From contig DASVNH010000041.1 in the NCBI GenBank assembly GCA_036383955.1, positions 6,062-70,061 of the forward strand: 64,000 bases of DNA. Direction: 5' to 3'. The translations under genes were made by a program, and so were the position numbers. This document shows, piece after piece, positions 10,188 to 16,916 of this stretch. Positions within the stretch are counted from its first letter, which is position 1; each line of letters opens with the position of its first letter. The notes under the pieces were generated by a model. That model was not told the DNA's origin. It was given only the letters and a program-made list of their open reading frames with translations, and did not search any database. Origin of the DNA: JACQFK01 sp036383955. GTDB lineage: Bacteria; Planctomycetota; MHYJ01; JACPRB01.

Positions 10188-10367
10188 ATGGATGACCGCG
10201 GACGCCATCATGACGCCGACGCGGACGACGTCGGCGCCGCCGGCGAGATGCTTCATCGTCTGCTGGACGACGTCAAATCCTACGCCCGCTCGCGGCCGCT
10301 CGAAAGTCTGATGGGCGCGTTCCTCCTCGGCCTGCTGGTGGCGCTGCTCGGAAGGAAGGACCGATGA
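10188..10367 (+). CDS. Small single-TM protein, DUF883/ElaB-like layout
   Basis: This 59-residue gene has a good ribosome site (GGAGGGGAGG) seven bases before the ATG. The polar N-terminal half (MDDRGRHHDADADD, then an amphipathic helix) leads to a membrane segment PLESLMGAFLLGLLVALLG and ends GRKDR. The layout matches the DUF883/ElaB-YqjD group of stationary-phase inner-membrane proteins, although sequence support is limited. The stop overlaps the start of the next gene (ATGA), and the pair probably works together, as YqjD-YqjE types do. Confidence 0.7.
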   Translation: MDDRGRHHDADADDVGAAGEMLHRLLDDVKSYARSRPLESLMGAFLLGLLVALLGRKDR

Positions 10368-10681
10368 TCCAGGTCGAGGAGCGCCGCCGGCGGACGCGGA
10401 CGTCGTCCTTGGACGACTGGCTGCGCGACACGGGGGGCGCCGCGCTGCGGCGGGCGGGGACGCCGTTCCGGGACGCGGCGCGGCGGATCTGGGACAAGGC
10501 GGTGCTGACGTTCATGACGGTCGCGATGGTGGCGGCGTCGGCCGTCTTCCTGCTGGTGGGGGCCGTCGAGCTGCTGAAGGAGCTCAAGCTGCCGGCCTGG
10601 CTGGCGTACGGGATGCTGGGGGTGGCGGGGGGCGTCGCCGGCTACCTGCTCTGGCGTACCGCCCTCGGCGACAAAGGTTAA
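10364..10681 (+). CDS. Small membrane protein with two TM segments, YqjE/holin-like layout
   Basis: This 105-residue protein has a basic N-terminus (MIQVEERRRRTRT), an amphipathic stretch and two membrane helices (about residues 50-67 and 79-96) joined by a short loop LKELKLP. The arrangement matches the phage-holin-3_6/YqjE-type superfamily commonly following a DUF883-like gene, but no diagnostic motif is visible. It overlaps the upstream gene by four bases, so both are co-translated. Confidence 0.65.
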   Translation: MIQVEERRRRTRTSSLDDWLRDTGGAALRRAGTPFRDAARRIWDKAVLTFMTVAMVAASAVFLLVGAVELLKELKLPAWLAYGMLGVAGGVAGYLLWRTALGDKG

Positions 10682-10755
10682 TCACGCGGGACGGCGGCGG
10701 CCATCCTCCCGCCGGACGACCGCCCCGGCGGCGGCCGTCCGTTTCGGAGCGTTCG

Positions 10756-10938
10756 TCATAACGGCGTGCGGGATCCCCGACCGCCCGCCAGCCCCATGAT
10801 GAACGAGACCAGGAAGGCGATCATGAACAGGAAGAACAGCACCTTGGCGATCCCCGCGGCGCCGGCGGCGATCCCGCCGAACCCGAATACGGCCGCGATG
10901 ATCGCGACGATGAAGAACGCCAGGGCCCAGCTCAGCAT
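10756..10938 (-). CDS. DUF1328 family small membrane protein (YtjA-like)
   Basis: This is a 60-residue protein with two hydrophobic helices. It starts MLSWALAFFIVAIIAAVFGFGGIAAGAAGIAKVLFFLF, the nearly invariant pattern of the DUF1328 family of tiny inner-membrane proteins. They often sit beside general stress genes, as here with STAS, DUF883-like and holin-like genes, but no biochemical role is established. A GAGAGGTGAACT sequence holds the likely ribosome site before the ATG at 10938. Confidence 0.9.
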   Translation of the reverse strand: MLSWALAFFIVAIIAAVFGFGGIAAGAAGIAKVLFFLFMIAFLVSFIMGLAGGRGSRTPL

Positions 10939-11048
10939 AGTTCACCTCTCGAAAGCTGGATCCAGGGGCCAGCTCCGTCGTTATGACCCGAAGGGCGCCG
11001 TAACACTTTTCGCGGCGCGCGCATCCTCTTGAACAGGAAGGAGACACC

Positions 11049-11657
11049 ATGAACGTCCCTTGCATCGTCGCGCTGCTGCTGTGCGGGACCGCCACCGACG
11101 ACGAGGCGGAGCGTCTGCCGTTGACGCTGGGTGGAGTCGAAGCCCAGGATCCGGTGAAGGGCCAGAAGGAAGGCCTTTCGATCGGCCCCGTGGCGGGCTA
11201 CCTCAAGGCGCGGGACGCCGACCGGGGCACCTGGTTCGGCGGCGTGAACCTGCGCCTCCGCTTCGCGCGAATCTTCGCCATCGAAGGATCCATCACGGCG
11301 CACACCGACTCGTTCCAGGACGGCGACATCGACGTCGTCCAGTACCCGGTCCAGGTGTCGGCGCTGCTGTTCCCGATTCCCGACTCCCCGATCGAGCCCT
11401 ACGGCGTCTTCGGCGCGGGCTGGTATTACACCCGCTACGAGTTCGACGGCCCCCTGTCCGGGCTCGAGGACGAGACGGACCGGGACTTCGCGTTCCACGC
11501 CGGCGCGGGCCTCCAGGTGGAGCTCGGCCCGAGCTTCGCCGTCTTCGCCGACTTCCGCTGGGTCTTCCTGGACGAGCCCGGCGTGGACAACGGCAATCTG
11601 GACGAGGAGGAATTCGACTTCGGGATGGTGACCATCGGCGGGAGCTTCAGCTTCTGA
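11049..11657 (+). CDS. Outer-membrane beta-barrel (OmpW/OprF-barrel type)
   Basis: This is a 202-residue exported protein with a short leader (MNVPCIVALLLCGTA). Eight or so amphipathic strands are visible (GTWFGGVNLRLRFA, FAIEGSITAHTD, YGVFGAGWYYTRYEF, SFAVFADFRWVFLDE) and it ends GGSFSF with a terminal Phe, as barrel substrates of BamA do. Size and strand pattern fit the OMP beta-barrel domain family of eight-stranded proteins. AAGGAGACACC sits before the ATG. Ligand and role cannot be inferred. Confidence 0.75.
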   Translation: MNVPCIVALLLCGTATDDEAERLPLTLGGVEAQDPVKGQKEGLSIGPVAGYLKARDADRGTWFGGVNLRLRFARIFAIEGSITAHTDSFQDGDIDVVQYPVQVSALLFPIPDSPIEPYGVFGAGWYYTRYEFDGPLSGLEDETDRDFAFHAGAGLQVELGPSFAVFADFRWVFLDEPGVDNGNLDEEEFDFGMVTIGGSFSF

Positions 11658-11665
11658 GGACGGCC

Positions 11666-11815
11666 ATGCCGCGAGAACCCGAAAAGCCCGTGCCTCCCGA
11701 TCCGAGGCCCCGGCCTCTGGATCCTCCGCGGCCGGCGCCGTCGCCGGACCTCCCGCCGCCGGCGGATCCGAAGCCGCCGGACACGACGCCGGAACCGCCG
11801 CAGCCCCAGTTGTAA
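11666..11815 (+). CDS. Short proline-rich protein, hypothetical
   Basis: The 49-residue frame starts eight bases after the barrel gene. Roughly two fifths of the residues are proline, with many Asp/Glu/Lys/Arg (PREPEKPVPPDPRPRP and similar). There is no signal sequence or fold. CTGAGGACGGCC before the ATG provides a plausible ribosome site overlapping the upstream stop, and a hairpin follows closely. High GC alone can make Pro-rich frames, so translation is possible rather than certain. Confidence 0.45.
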   Translation: MPREPEKPVPPDPRPRPLDPPRPAPSPDLPPPADPKPPDTTPEPPQPQL

Positions 11816-11820
11816 GTTCT

Positions 11821-11852
11821 GAGCGGGCCCCCCCGATGGGGGGGCCCGGCTC
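11821..11852. terminator. GC-rich hairpin between convergent genes
   Basis: An inverted repeat GAGCGGGCCCCCCC (11821-11834), GAT loop, GGGGGGGCCCGGCTC (11838-11852) lies between the convergent proline-rich and Spy-like genes. It lacks a T-run, so it may act as a bidirectional pause or terminator. Confidence 0.6.
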
Positions 11853-11860
11853 ACCGCGGA

Positions 11861-12808
11861 CTAGCGAAGCACGCCCTGCCGGACGAGCTCCAGCTCCTGG
11901 CGGGAGCTCACGACGTCCGCCAGCGCGTCCTGCGCGTCCTTGAGGTCCTTCTCCAGGCGGCGCCGTTCCTTGCGCTGCTCGGTCAGCTTGTCCTCGAGCG
12001 CCTCGTTCGAGAGATCCTTGTTGCCCGCGGCGGCGCCCAGGCTGTCGCGCGAGCTCTTGAGGAAGTCGTCCAGGGCGTCCTGCGCCTTGATCGCCTTCTC
12101 GAGGAGGTCCTTCACGGCGGCGCGCTCGTCGTCCTTTTCGATCTTGAGGGCGTCGAGCGCCTTCTTCACGCGCTCCTCGGCGGACGCGCGGGTCGGCGTG
12201 GCGGCGGCGCCGCCGCCCTGGAAGCGCTGGACGACGCCGGGGATCATGCGCATCCACCCGGTGGCGCGCTCCATCAGGGCGTCGGCCTTCGTCTTCTGCT
12301 CGTCGGTGAGGTGGGCCTTCACCTTCTCCGAGAACGCCTTCATGCTCTCCTGGCCCTTCGCGAGCTCGGCCTGCCAGTCGAGGCCCTGGAAGCCGTTCGC
12401 GCGCAGCTCCTCCATGCGCTTCTGCGTCTGCGCCTGGAACTCGTCCACGATCGGCTTGATCTTCTCGGCCTGCTCGTCCGTGAGCTGCAGCTCCTGCTTG
12501 AGGTTGTCGAGCTGCATGCCGCCGCCGAGCCCGCGGCCGCCCCCGAACTGGAAGTTGCCCTGGCGGTTCCCGCCGGCGCCGCCGCCGGCCCCGCCGCGCT
12601 GCCGCAGCTCGTCGAACTTGGTTTTCTGCTCGTCCGTCAGCAGCGCGCGGATCTGCTCCGTGTCCTTGTCGAGGATCTCCTTCACTTTCGACGTCTGCTC
12701 GTCCGAAAGCCCCAGCTGGCTCTTCAGCTGGTTCACGCGGAACTCCGTCCCGCGGTCCTGCGCCGCGGCGACCGCGGCCATCGACACCCACAACGCCCAG
12801 GTCTTCAT
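11861..12808 (-). CDS. Periplasmic Spy/CpxP-like LTxxQ-repeat protein
   Basis: The 315-residue exported protein has a leader MKTWALWVSMAAVAAAQ and is almost entirely helical. The motif L(S/T)DEQ recurs four times (LGLSDEQTSK, ALLTDEQKTKF, LQLTDEQAEK, HLTDEQKTKAD), which is the LTxxQ signature of Spy, CpxP and CnrX-like periplasmic chaperones or sensors. A Gly-rich linker (about 72-95) separates the first repeats, and a long charged coiled coil forms the C-terminus. It follows the ECF sigma, anti-sigma and RseB-like genes by two bases, so it is probably an output or feedback element of that stress operon. Confidence 0.75.
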   Translation of the reverse strand: MKTWALWVSMAAVAAAQDRGTEFRVNQLKSQLGLSDEQTSKVKEILDKDTEQIRALLTDEQKTKFDELRQRGGAGGGAGGNRQGNFQFGGGRGLGGGMQLDNLKQELQLTDEQAEKIKPIVDEFQAQTQKRMEELRANGFQGLDWQAELAKGQESMKAFSEKVKAHLTDEQKTKADALMERATGWMRMIPGVVQRFQGGGAAATPTRASAEERVKKALDALKIEKDDERAAVKDLLEKAIKAQDALDDFLKSSRDSLGAAAGNKDLSNEALEDKLTEQRKERRRLEKDLKDAQDALADVVSSRQELELVRQGVLR

Positions 12809-12810
12809 CT

Positions 12811-13830
12811 CTACCTCCGGTTCAAGCTTTCGATCATCGACTCGATGTCGTTTTCACGCACGTTGCCCGCGACCAGCACCGCGGTTCCCTCGACTTCCAG
12901 CAAGTAGGCCCAGCCGCCGGCCCCTTTGACCTTCTGCGCCAGGATGCCGGAGGACGTGGCCTCCGCCCGGGGCAGGAACTTCTTCGCGAACGCCCACAGC
13001 TCCGATCGCGCGTCGATCTCGATCACCGAGACCACCGCCAGGCCGTCGGTGTACGCCAGATGCGCGACCGTCCCGCCGATCTTCGGGAGGGGAAACGGCA
13101 GGGCGCGCCGGGCCTGCTCGGGGAGCTCCACGTCCAAGCGGATCAGCTCCGAGCCGCGCAGCTCGAAGCCGGCCGCCGGGCGCGCGGGGGCCCAGACGCC
13201 GAAGCCCGCGGCCTCCGAGATCCGGTCCAGGGGGACGCCGGTCCTCCCGACCTTGAGCCAGGACGCCGCCGGCGGCGCGGCGGGGGGGATCTTGATCTCC
13301 GACGCCGGCGGAAAGGAGATCTCCTTGAACTCCGCGCAAAAGCGCGTCGCGTCCACGGCGACGACCTCGAAGCGGAGCGCGAGGCGGTGCACGCGGTCGG
13401 CGGCGACGCGGAACGTCGGACGTCCGGCGATCTTCGGGCGCGCCTCGTAGAGGTCGGCGAGGCGGCCGGCGACGACCTCCGTCCCGGTGAACGCGATGTC
13501 GTAGTTCCGGACGGCGAGGTGGTAGTCCTTCACCCGCTCCTTCCACTGCACGAGGCCGGGGCGGAGCAGGCCCGCGAAGGCGGGGCGGCGGGGGCGGACG
13601 GAGGCCGGCTCGACGTGCCGGCGGCCGTCGCCCGCCGACAGGACCTTGAGGGTGATCGTGTCGCCGGCGCTGATCTCGCGGACGCCCGCGTATGCGACGC
13701 GGTGCTCGGCGGCCTCGATCTCCTCGAGGAGCGCCTCGAGGCGGGACTCGCGCACCTCGGCGAGCACGCCCCAGGCGATGGCTCCCGAGAGCAGCGCGAA
13801 GGCCGGGACGATGAGGGCGGTCTTGCGCAT
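12811..13830 (-). CDS. RseB/MucB-like periplasmic sensor protein
   Basis: The 339-residue protein has an N-terminal hydrophobic segment (ALIVPAFALLSGAIAWGVLA) that could be a signal or anchor. A LolA/RseB-type fold follows: NYDIAFTGTEVVAGRLADLYEARP and PTFRVAADRVHRLALRFEV mirror the RseB lipid/unfolded-protein binding half. A second domain (about 215-335) ends RENDIESMIESLNRR. In E. coli RseB protects the anti-sigma factor from proteolysis. It abuts the anti-sigma gene (13831) directly, which supports the same role. No lipobox is visible. Confidence 0.75.
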   Translation of the reverse strand: MRKTALIVPAFALLSGAIAWGVLAEVRESRLEALLEEIEAAEHRVAYAGVREISAGDTITLKVLSAGDGRRHVEPASVRPRRPAFAGLLRPGLVQWKERVKDYHLAVRNYDIAFTGTEVVAGRLADLYEARPKIAGRPTFRVAADRVHRLALRFEVVAVDATRFCAEFKEISFPPASEIKIPPAAPPAASWLKVGRTGVPLDRISEAAGFGVWAPARPAAGFELRGSELIRLDVELPEQARRALPFPLPKIGGTVAHLAYTDGLAVVSVIEIDARSELWAFAKKFLPRAEATSSGILAQKVKGAGGWAYLLEVEGTAVLVAGNVRENDIESMIESLNRR

Positions 13831-14229
13831 CTACTCGTTTCTTTCCGCGGGCTCGTAGCGGGGAACGAAGGCGGCCAGGCCGCCGGCTTCGCGGGCCTCC
13901 ACGAACGTCACCTCGAGCGCGGGCCGCGCCGCCGGCCGCGCCACCAGGGCGACGAGGCCCAGCAGCAGGACCGCCGCGGCGGCCCAGGGCCCGAGCGGGA
14001 AGCGGCGGACGGGGGCGGGGCGGGCGACGGCCGTCGCGATCCGCGCCCAGAGGTCGGCGGGGGCGGAGGGGACGCGGGCGGCGCGGAGGATCTTCTCGTT
14101 CTCGCGGATGCCGCGGAGGACGTCGGCGCAGCGCGGGCAGGCGGCGCGATGGGCGTCGAAGCCGGCGCGGTCGGCGAGGGAGCCTTCCAGGAAGTCGAAC
14201 ACCCGGTCGCGGAAGGATTCGCAGCTCAT
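13831..14229 (-). CDS. Membrane-anchored zinc-finger anti-sigma factor
   Basis: This 132-residue protein begins MSCESFRDRVFDFLEGSL, with HRAACPRC (H-x3-C-x2-C) forming the ZAS zinc anti-sigma motif near residues 33-40. A single membrane segment (about 86-105, AAAAVLLLGLVALVA) anchors it, leaving a short periplasmic tail ending EPAERNE. The start ATG at 14229 overlaps the sigma stop (ATGA). It is expected to hold the ECF sigma factor at the membrane until the periplasmic side is cleaved or released. Confidence 0.9.
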   Translation of the reverse strand: MSCESFRDRVFDFLEGSLADRAGFDAHRAACPRCADVLRGIRENEKILRAARVPSAPADLWARIATAVARPAPVRRFPLGPWAAAAVLLLGLVALVARPAARPALEVTFVEAREAGGLAAFVPRYEPAERNE

Positions 14230-14789
14230 TCCGGCACCACGCCTTTCAGGAGGTCGCGCAGGGTCTCGTGAGCGAGGAACAGCCTCGACTTCACGGTGCC
14301 CATCGAGAGCTCCAGGACTTCGGCGATCTCTTCGTAGGAGAGACCCTCGAGGTACCGGAGGCCGACGATGGCGCGGAGCTTGGGGGAGAGGGACAGGATC
14401 GCCCGCTGGACCTCTTCGTCGAGGGGGCGGCCTTCCTGGGTGCCGCCGAGGTCGCCGCGGCCGTCGCGCGCGAGGCGTTCCTCGATGCGCGCGTGGCGGG
14501 CCGTCTCGGACGCCTTGTTCAGGGCGTGGTTGACGGCGACGCGGAAGAGCCACGTGGAGAACTTGCTCTCGAACTTGAAGCGGCGGAGCTCCCCGTGGAT
14601 CTTGACGAAGACCTCCTGGACGAGGTCGGCCGCCGCGTGCTCCTCTCCGAGGATCCGGTACGCGGTGGCGAAGACCTTCTCCCGGTACTTTTCATAGAGC
14701 GGACGGAAGGCGTCGGGGTCGCCGGCCAGATGCCGGCGGACCCATTCGGCGTCGTCGGCGCCTTCCGTTGATTCCGCTCTTTCCGACAC
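14226..14789 (-). CDS. rpoE: RNA polymerase ECF sigma factor (RpoE type)
   Basis: This ECF sigma factor has region 2 (DPDAFRPLYEKYREKVFATAYRIL, DLVQEVFVKIHGEL, STWLFRVAVNHALN) and region 4 (LSPKLRAIVGLRYLEGLSYEEIAEVLELSMGTVKSRLFLA). I chose the GTG at 14789 (187 residues). It leaves a normal ECF N-terminus, and an ATG at 14840 would put the first codons inside a 29-bp palindrome. That longer form (204 residues) cannot be excluded. It heads the operon sigma, anti-sigma, RseB-like, Spy-like. The promoter probably lies around the palindrome, suggesting dedicated control. Confidence 0.9.
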   Translation of the reverse strand: MSERAESTEGADDAEWVRRHLAGDPDAFRPLYEKYREKVFATAYRILGEEHAAADLVQEVFVKIHGELRRFKFESKFSTWLFRVAVNHALNKASETARHARIEERLARDGRGDLGGTQEGRPLDEEVQRAILSLSPKLRAIVGLRYLEGLSYEEIAEVLELSMGTVKSRLFLAHETLRDLLKGVVPE

Positions 14790-14819
14790 GCGAACCCTTG
14801 GAAAATGTTCTGTCCGGCG

Positions 14820-14848
14820 TCGATGAAATGACGCGGTCATTTTATCAA
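14820..14848. promoter_or_regulatory. Palindromic operator-like site before the ECF sigma operon
   Basis: The arms TCGATGAAATGAC (14820-14832) and GTCATTTTATCAA (14836-14848) match at 11 of 13 positions around a GCG spacer. A related site at 45413-45443 shares TGACGCGGTCATTT and TCAACAC at the same spacing. The size suits a dimeric regulator. Which protein binds is unknown. Confidence 0.6.
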
Positions 14849-14892
14849 CACTTGGTATCCCCCGCGGCGGAAGAGTTCGTTAGGATGCGAGG

Positions 14893-15516
14893 GTGCGTCG
14901 GATTCCCCTCTGGCTGAAGCTCGGCGTCGCCGCGTGGGCGGCCGTCTACGTGCCCGCCTACCTCGCGCACTACGGCGCCCTGCCGTTCCTCTGGTTCTGC
15001 AACCTGGGCAACCTCATGCTGGTCGCCGGGATCTGGCTCGAGAGCGCGCTCCTCGTGTCGATGGTCGGCCTCTCGGTGCTGGTCGTGGACACGTTGTGGA
15101 CGGTCGACGTCCTCGGCCGCCTGCTCCTGTCCCGCCATTTGATCGGCGGGACGGGGTACATGTGGGACGCGGAGATCCCGCTGTGGATCCGCCTGATCTC
15201 GCTCTTCCACGTCGTGAATCCCGTCCTGCTCGTCTTCCTGCTGCGGCGCCTGGGCTACGACCGCCGGGCGCTCCCCGCGCAGACCCTCCTGTGCTGGATC
15301 GTGCTGCCGGTCTGTTACTTCCTCACGCCGCCGGCCCTGAACCTGAACTGGGCCTTCGGCCTCTTCGGCCGGACGCAATCCTGGATGCCCGGCGGCCTCT
15401 ACCTTCTGGCCACGATGGCGGGCTACGTGGCCCTGCTCTACGCGCCGACTCACTTGCTGCTGCGGGCCTGGATGCGGCCGGCCCAAAAGGAGCCGGGATC
15501 CGCCAGCTCTTGCTAG
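14893..15516 (+). CDS. Polytopic membrane protein, unknown function
   Basis: The protein is 207 residues with a GTG start at 14893. Five or six hydrophobic helices are visible (WLKLGVAAWAAVYVPAYLA, LGNLMLVAGIWLESALLVSMVGLSVLVV, HVVNPVLLVFLLRRLG, LCWIVLPVCYFL, LYLLATMAGYVALLYAP). Conserved-looking Trp, Asn and His residues in loops (LNLNWAFGLFG) hint at an integral enzyme or carrier, but I recognise no family with certainty. It diverges from the sigma operon, with about 100 bp between the sigma start and this gene holding the palindrome. Confidence 0.7.
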   Translation: MRRIPLWLKLGVAAWAAVYVPAYLAHYGALPFLWFCNLGNLMLVAGIWLESALLVSMVGLSVLVVDTLWTVDVLGRLLLSRHLIGGTGYMWDAEIPLWIRLISLFHVVNPVLLVFLLRRLGYDRRALPAQTLLCWIVLPVCYFLTPPALNLNWAFGLFGRTQSWMPGGLYLLATMAGYVALLYAPTHLLLRAWMRPAQKEPGSASSC

Positions 15517-15564
15517 AATGCCTCCCCCGAACGCAAATATAAGAGGGAAGAAAAGGAGAGCCTC

Positions 15565-16221
15565 ATGACCGACGTCACCGTCGCGCCCCGGTCGCTGCCC
15601 AAGATCGGCGACCTCGCGCCCGACTTCAAGGCCATCACCACCCACGGGGAGATCGAGTTCTCCAAGTGGGCCGAGGGGAAGTGGGTGGTCTTCTTCAGCC
15701 ATCCCGCCGACTTCACCCCCGTCTGCTCGACCGAGCTCACCGAGTTCGGACGCCGCGCCGGCGAGTTCGACGCCAAGGGCGTGAAGCTGATCGGGCTGTC
15801 CGTCGACAGCGTCCACTCCCATCTCGCCTGGCACCAGAACCTGGGCAAGATCCTGGGCGTGAAGCTGCCGTATCCGCTCATCGCCGACTCCACCCGCGCG
15901 GTCTCCGAGCTCTACGGCATGATCCACCCGGGCGCTTCCGCGACGGTCACCGTCCGCGCCCTCTTCGTCATCGATCCCAAGCGCGTGGTTCGCGCCGTCG
16001 TCTACTACCCCCTCAACATCGGCCGCAACGTGGACGAGATCGTGAGGATCGTCGACGCCCTCCAGACCGCCGACAAGAACGGGGTCGCCTGCCCGGTGAA
16101 CTGGAAGCCCGGCGACCAGGTCATCATTCCGCCCCCCAAGACCGAAAAAGAGGTCGAGGATCGGCTGGCCCTCCAGAACGTCGAGCGCCTCGACTTCTAC
16201 CTCACGAAGAAGAAGCTCTAA
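15565..16221 (+). CDS. Peroxiredoxin, Prx6 (1-Cys) subfamily
   Basis: This 218-residue thiol peroxidase reduces H2O2, alkyl peroxides or peroxynitrite. The peroxidatic Cys is in PADFTPVCSTE near residue 54, with the partner Arg later in the AhpC/TSA fold. The long C-terminal arm (GVACPVNWKPGDQVIIPPP) is diagnostic of the Prx6/archaeal Prx group. The Cys in GVACPVNW may act in resolution, as in archaeal relatives. AAAAGGAGAG lies before the ATG. It has its own terminator, so it is likely monocistronic. Confidence 0.92.
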   Translation: MTDVTVAPRSLPKIGDLAPDFKAITTHGEIEFSKWAEGKWVVFFSHPADFTPVCSTELTEFGRRAGEFDAKGVKLIGLSVDSVHSHLAWHQNLGKILGVKLPYPLIADSTRAVSELYGMIHPGASATVTVRALFVIDPKRVVRAVVYYPLNIGRNVDEIVRIVDALQTADKNGVACPVNWKPGDQVIIPPPKTEKEVEDRLALQNVERLDFYLTKKKL

Positions 16222-16235
16222 TACAGCGCAAAACG

Positions 16236-16277
16236 GCGCGCGAAAGCCACCCGGTGACTTTCGCGCGCTTTCTTTTT
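16236..16277 (+). terminator. Rho-independent terminator after the peroxiredoxin gene
   Basis: A perfect 11-bp stem GCGCGCGAAAG (16236-16246) and CTTTCGCGCGC (16258-16268), with an 11-base loop, is followed by TTTCTTTTT. It is the cleanest terminator of the window. Confidence 0.92.
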
Positions 16278-16352
16278 GCCCGTAACCCCTTCGGCGGGCA
16301 TACTTCTCAGACCAACGAAGTGCTTCGACCCGGCTCAGCACAAGGAGAAACC

Positions 16353-16910
16353 ATGGCCGCCAAGAGCTTCACGACCCTCGAGAAGAACATCCTGAAGACC
16401 AAGGGCTTGTCCGACGCCCAGATCGGAAAGCTCGCCAAGGCGGGCGTGAGCTCGAAGGACGACCTCCGCACGGTCGGCGACGCCGCGACCCTCGCGTCCC
16501 TCGTGAAAGGCGTCTCCTCCGAGACCGCGGCGGCCGTCATGGCCTGGGCGGGCGTGGGCGGGGCGACGGCCGTCGCCGGCGGCGGCGGGGTGGTCGTCGA
16601 TTCGTCGGACGTCGTCTACTGCGTCCACTGCAAGACCAAGCAGCCGAAGGACTACTCCTCGGGCGACCTTTGCGTCTCCTGCGGCAAGCAGGCCGAGCCC
16701 ATCCTCTCCTGCTTCTGGTGCTCGGCCTCCGGGCCCGGCAAGTTCTGCCGCGCCTGCGGCGCCGAGTTCGTCTCCACGGCCGAGCTCGACCTGGCCGTGC
16801 ACCTCAAGCGCGAGGGCAATCCGAAGGACGCCATCCCGCCCAAGCTCAAGGGGATGACCGCGGCGGAGAAGGACGTCCTCTGGGGCAAGATCCGCAAGAG
16901 CCGCGGATAA
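16353..16910 (+). CDS. Zinc-ribbon protein with helix-hairpin-helix-like N-terminus
   Basis: The product is 185 residues. Residues 5-65 (LEKNILKTKGLSDAQIGKLAKAGVSSKDDL and onward) resemble the helical DNA-lesion-sensing-like hairpin domains that precede many uncharacterised ribbons. A Gly/Val linker leads to two four-Cys ribbons: CVHC with CVSC, then CFWC with CRAC. The last part is charged (AAEKDVLWGKIRKSRG). ACAAGGAGAAACC sits before the ATG. The ribbon block is closely similar to the start of the next gene, six bases downstream, so the two are probably partners. There is no known family function. Confidence 0.7.
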   Translation: MAAKSFTTLEKNILKTKGLSDAQIGKLAKAGVSSKDDLRTVGDAATLASLVKGVSSETAAAVMAWAGVGGATAVAGGGGVVVDSSDVVYCVHCKTKQPKDYSSGDLCVSCGKQAEPILSCFWCSASGPGKFCRACGAEFVSTAELDLAVHLKREGNPKDAIPPKLKGMTAAEKDVLWGKIRKSRG

Positions 16911-16916
16911 ACGCCG

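Noticed and set aside
11666..11815. Considered discarding the proline-rich frame as noise
   Set aside because: Kept with low confidence because it follows a gene by eight bases with a plausible ribosome site and is closed by a hairpin.
14790..14840. N-terminal 17 codons of the sigma factor from ATG 14840
   Set aside because: They lie in or beside the palindrome, have no ribosome site and no ECF homology; the GTG at 14789 is preferred.
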